DNA of 14,719 nucleotides. Origin: Pseudomonadota bacterium. GTDB taxonomy: Bacteria > Pseudomonadota > Gammaproteobacteria > Xanthomonadales > Xanthomonadaceae. Under the pieces are notes generated by a model. That model made no database searches, was not told where the DNA came from, and saw nothing but the letters and a program-made list of their open reading frames with translations. Shown in pieces: positions 13,763-14,719 of the stretch. The translations under genes were made by a program, and so were the position numbers. The first letter of the stretch is position 1, and every line of letters starts with the position of its first letter. The stretch lies in NCBI GenBank assembly GCA_023444765.1, contig JAEXLY010000069.1:1-14719 (forward strand), written 5' to 3'.

Positions 13763-13794
13763 GTGCGCATCACCTGTGTCCGGGAGTCCCCGCC

Positions 13795-14301
13795 ATGACC
13801 CGCATCCTCCTTGCCATCCCGGTGCTCGCCCTGCTGCTGGCCGGCTGCAGCGCCGTCGGATCGGCCGGCGCCGTCGCCGGCGAGGCGACCGCCGCCGCGC
13901 CTGCCCAGGCCGGGGCGCTGCCGTCGATGACGGTGCACAAGCACCCGACCTGCGGCTGCTGCGCCGTGTGGATCGATCATGTGCGCGAGGCCGGCTTCCA
14001 CGTGGAGGTGCGCGACGTCGAGGACATGGCGTCGGTGAAGGACGCGGCCGGAGTGCCGATGGAGGCCGCTTCCTGCCACACCGCCGAGGTGGCCGGGTAC
14101 TTCGTCGAAGGCCACGTCCCGGCCGCGGACATCGTCCGGCTGCTGCGCGAGCGCCCCGCGGCGCGCGGCCTGGCGGTGCCCGGGATGCCGCTCGGATCCC
14201 CGGGCATGGAGCATCCGGACGGCATCGTGCATCCCTACAGCGTCGCGCTGGTGCTTGAGGACGGCAGCAGCCGCGAGTTCAACCGCTATCCGGCCGAGTG
14301 A
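13795..14301 (+). CDS. DUF411 metal-binding lipoprotein
   Basis: A 168-residue exported protein. Residues 1-17 form a lipoprotein signal peptide ending in the lipobox LAGC (Cys18), with Ser at +2, so outer-membrane anchoring is likely. An Ala-rich linker (20-43) leads to a DUF411 domain. Its hallmarks are KHPTCGCC with Cys53, Cys55 and Cys56, SCHTA with Cys94, the GYFVEGHVPA stretch, and PGMPLGSPGME (129-139), a Met-rich loop that together with the cysteines suggests binding of a soft metal such as copper. Family members are often found near copper-resistance genes, but none is visible here. The start has a Shine-Dalgarno GGGAG and a -10 box. It converges on adk. Confidence 0.9.
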   Translation: MTRILLAIPVLALLLAGCSAVGSAGAVAGEATAAAPAQAGALPSMTVHKHPTCGCCAVWIDHVREAGFHVEVRDVEDMASVKDAAGVPMEAASCHTAEVAGYFVEGHVPAADIVRLLRERPAARGLAVPGMPLGSPGMEHPDGIVHPYSVALVLEDGSSREFNRYPAE

Positions 14302-14304
14302 GGA

Positions 14305-14332
14305 TTGCGCGTTTCGCAGCGCGACCGCGCAA
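14305..14332. terminator. Inverted repeat after the DUF411 gene
   Basis: TTGCGCG (14305-14311) pairs with CGCGCAA (14326-14332) around a 14-base loop, four bases after the DUF411 stop codon. There is no T-run on either strand, so it is only a candidate terminator. The remaining sequence to 14438 is G-rich with repeated CCGGGA-type words and no gene. Confidence 0.35.
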
Positions 14333-14438
14333 AGGGGGCGGGGCGACCGCCTGCACGGGAACCGGGAGGGCCGGACACCGGGGACGATGCAACCGGGAAA
14401 CCGGGACGTCTGACGGGATGCCGCGGCGGTTCGAGGCG

Positions 14439-14453
14439 CGGGACGGCGTCCCG
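14439..14453 (-). terminator. Small hairpin after adk
   Basis: CGGGAC and GTCCCG form a perfect six-base-pair stem with a three-base loop, 11 bases beyond the adk stop codon on the minus strand. The downstream RNA is GC-rich without a U-tract. Candidate terminator or RNA-end stabiliser. Confidence 0.3.
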
Positions 14454-14464
14454 GCCAGCCGCCT

Positions 14465-14719
14465 TCAACCGACCGCCTTCTCCGGCGCGATCGCCTCGAC
14501 GATCCGGGTGAACACCTCGTCCAGCGTGCCCACGCCATCGACGATGGTGAGCTGGCCATGCTGGCGGTAGAACTCGATCACCGGCGCGGTCTGCTGGTCG
14601 TAGACCTCCAGCCGCTTGCGCACCGATTCAGGGTTGTCGTCGGCGCGGCCCTCGGCCTTGGCGCGCCCGGCCAGGCGGTCGATGATCAGCTCGTTGTCGA
14701 CGGTCAGCAGCACCGCCGC
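14465..14719 (-). CDS. adk: Adenylate kinase, C-terminal part (start outside window)
   Basis: The last 84 residues of a gene whose 5' end lies beyond the right edge. Adenylate kinase interconverts ATP, AMP and ADP in the cytoplasm. The visible part contains IIDRLAGRAKAEGRADDNPE, the SVRKRLEVYDQQTAPVIEFY helix, and a VDGVGTLDEVF close, matching the region after the LID domain. The pattern resembles the Xanthomonas enzyme as I recall it. The P-loop (GxPGxGKGT) and AMP-binding site would be upstream and cannot be checked. The open frame runs to the edge; an internal GTG at 14713 is not the true start. Confidence 0.9.
   Translation of the reverse strand, partial: AAVLLTVDNELIIDRLAGRAKAEGRADDNPESVRKRLEVYDQQTAPVIEFYRQHGQLTIVDGVGTLDEVFTRIVEAIAPEKAVG

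Noticed and set aside
1..14719. tRNA, rRNA, CRISPR, insertion sequence or prophage features
   Set aside because: Reading the intergenic gaps showed no tRNA-like cloverleaf, no spaced direct repeats of CRISPR type, no transposase or integrase and no target-site duplication. Coding style is uniform across the window.

Overview
The window looks like ordinary chromosomal DNA of a very GC-rich gammaproteobacterium, most likely of the Xanthomonadaceae/Lysobacteraceae (Xanthomonas, Lysobacter or Luteimonas type). This placing is inferred from base composition, recalled protein resemblance (for example the adenylate kinase C-terminus) and the style of the -10 promoter boxes; I ran no search. There are 14 protein genes (13 complete, one cut by the window edge) and no sign of phage, insertion sequence, CRISPR array, tRNA or rRNA gene. 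I found no convincing new multi-gene system. The interest lies in promoter architecture and in several enzymes with altered catalytic residues.

Layout. Bases 1-331 hold no gene. On the minus strand they carry two very good sigma70-type promoters about 100 bp apart, plus a third degenerate copy, all firing leftward out of the window with GC-rich discriminators; this resembles control of a stable-RNA or ribosomal operon. Reading right follow a DUF192 lipoprotein (332-781) and a cysteine-free SirB1/transglutaminase-like TPR protein (831-1676). A leftward rubredoxin (1693-1872) is back to back with a rightward cluster of thiE, hemL and a six-helix voltage-gated K+ channel (1906-4817), where the channel start codon lies inside hemL. 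A leftward ArgD/AstC aminotransferase (4831-6057) and glyoxalase I (6196-6633) are divergent from a trans-sulfuration PLP enzyme (6705-7838). Next come a leftward HSDL2-like short-chain dehydrogenase (7851-8669) and a leftward small RIO/LPS-kinase-like protein (8780-9442). The kinase is divergent from a large DedA-PAP2-LssY membrane protein (9490-11511). The right end holds a leftward stand-alone LON-domain protein (11536-12105), leftward mpl (12299-13660), a rightward DUF411 lipoprotein (13795-14301) and the C-terminal part of leftward adk (14465 to the edge).

How the genes relate. Most are housekeeping genes in short transcription units: thiamine (thiE), tetrapyrrole (hemL), arginine (argD), sulfur amino acids, methylglyoxal detoxification (gloA), peptidoglycan recycling (mpl) and adenylate balance (adk). 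The kinase and the DedA-PAP2 protein share a 47-bp divergent promoter region, and both are predicted to give leaderless mRNAs. The LON-domain gene has a similarly placed -10 box. A TA(G/C)ACTGTG box recurs upstream of three genes. Two convergent gene pairs end in a hairpin that contains both stop codons.
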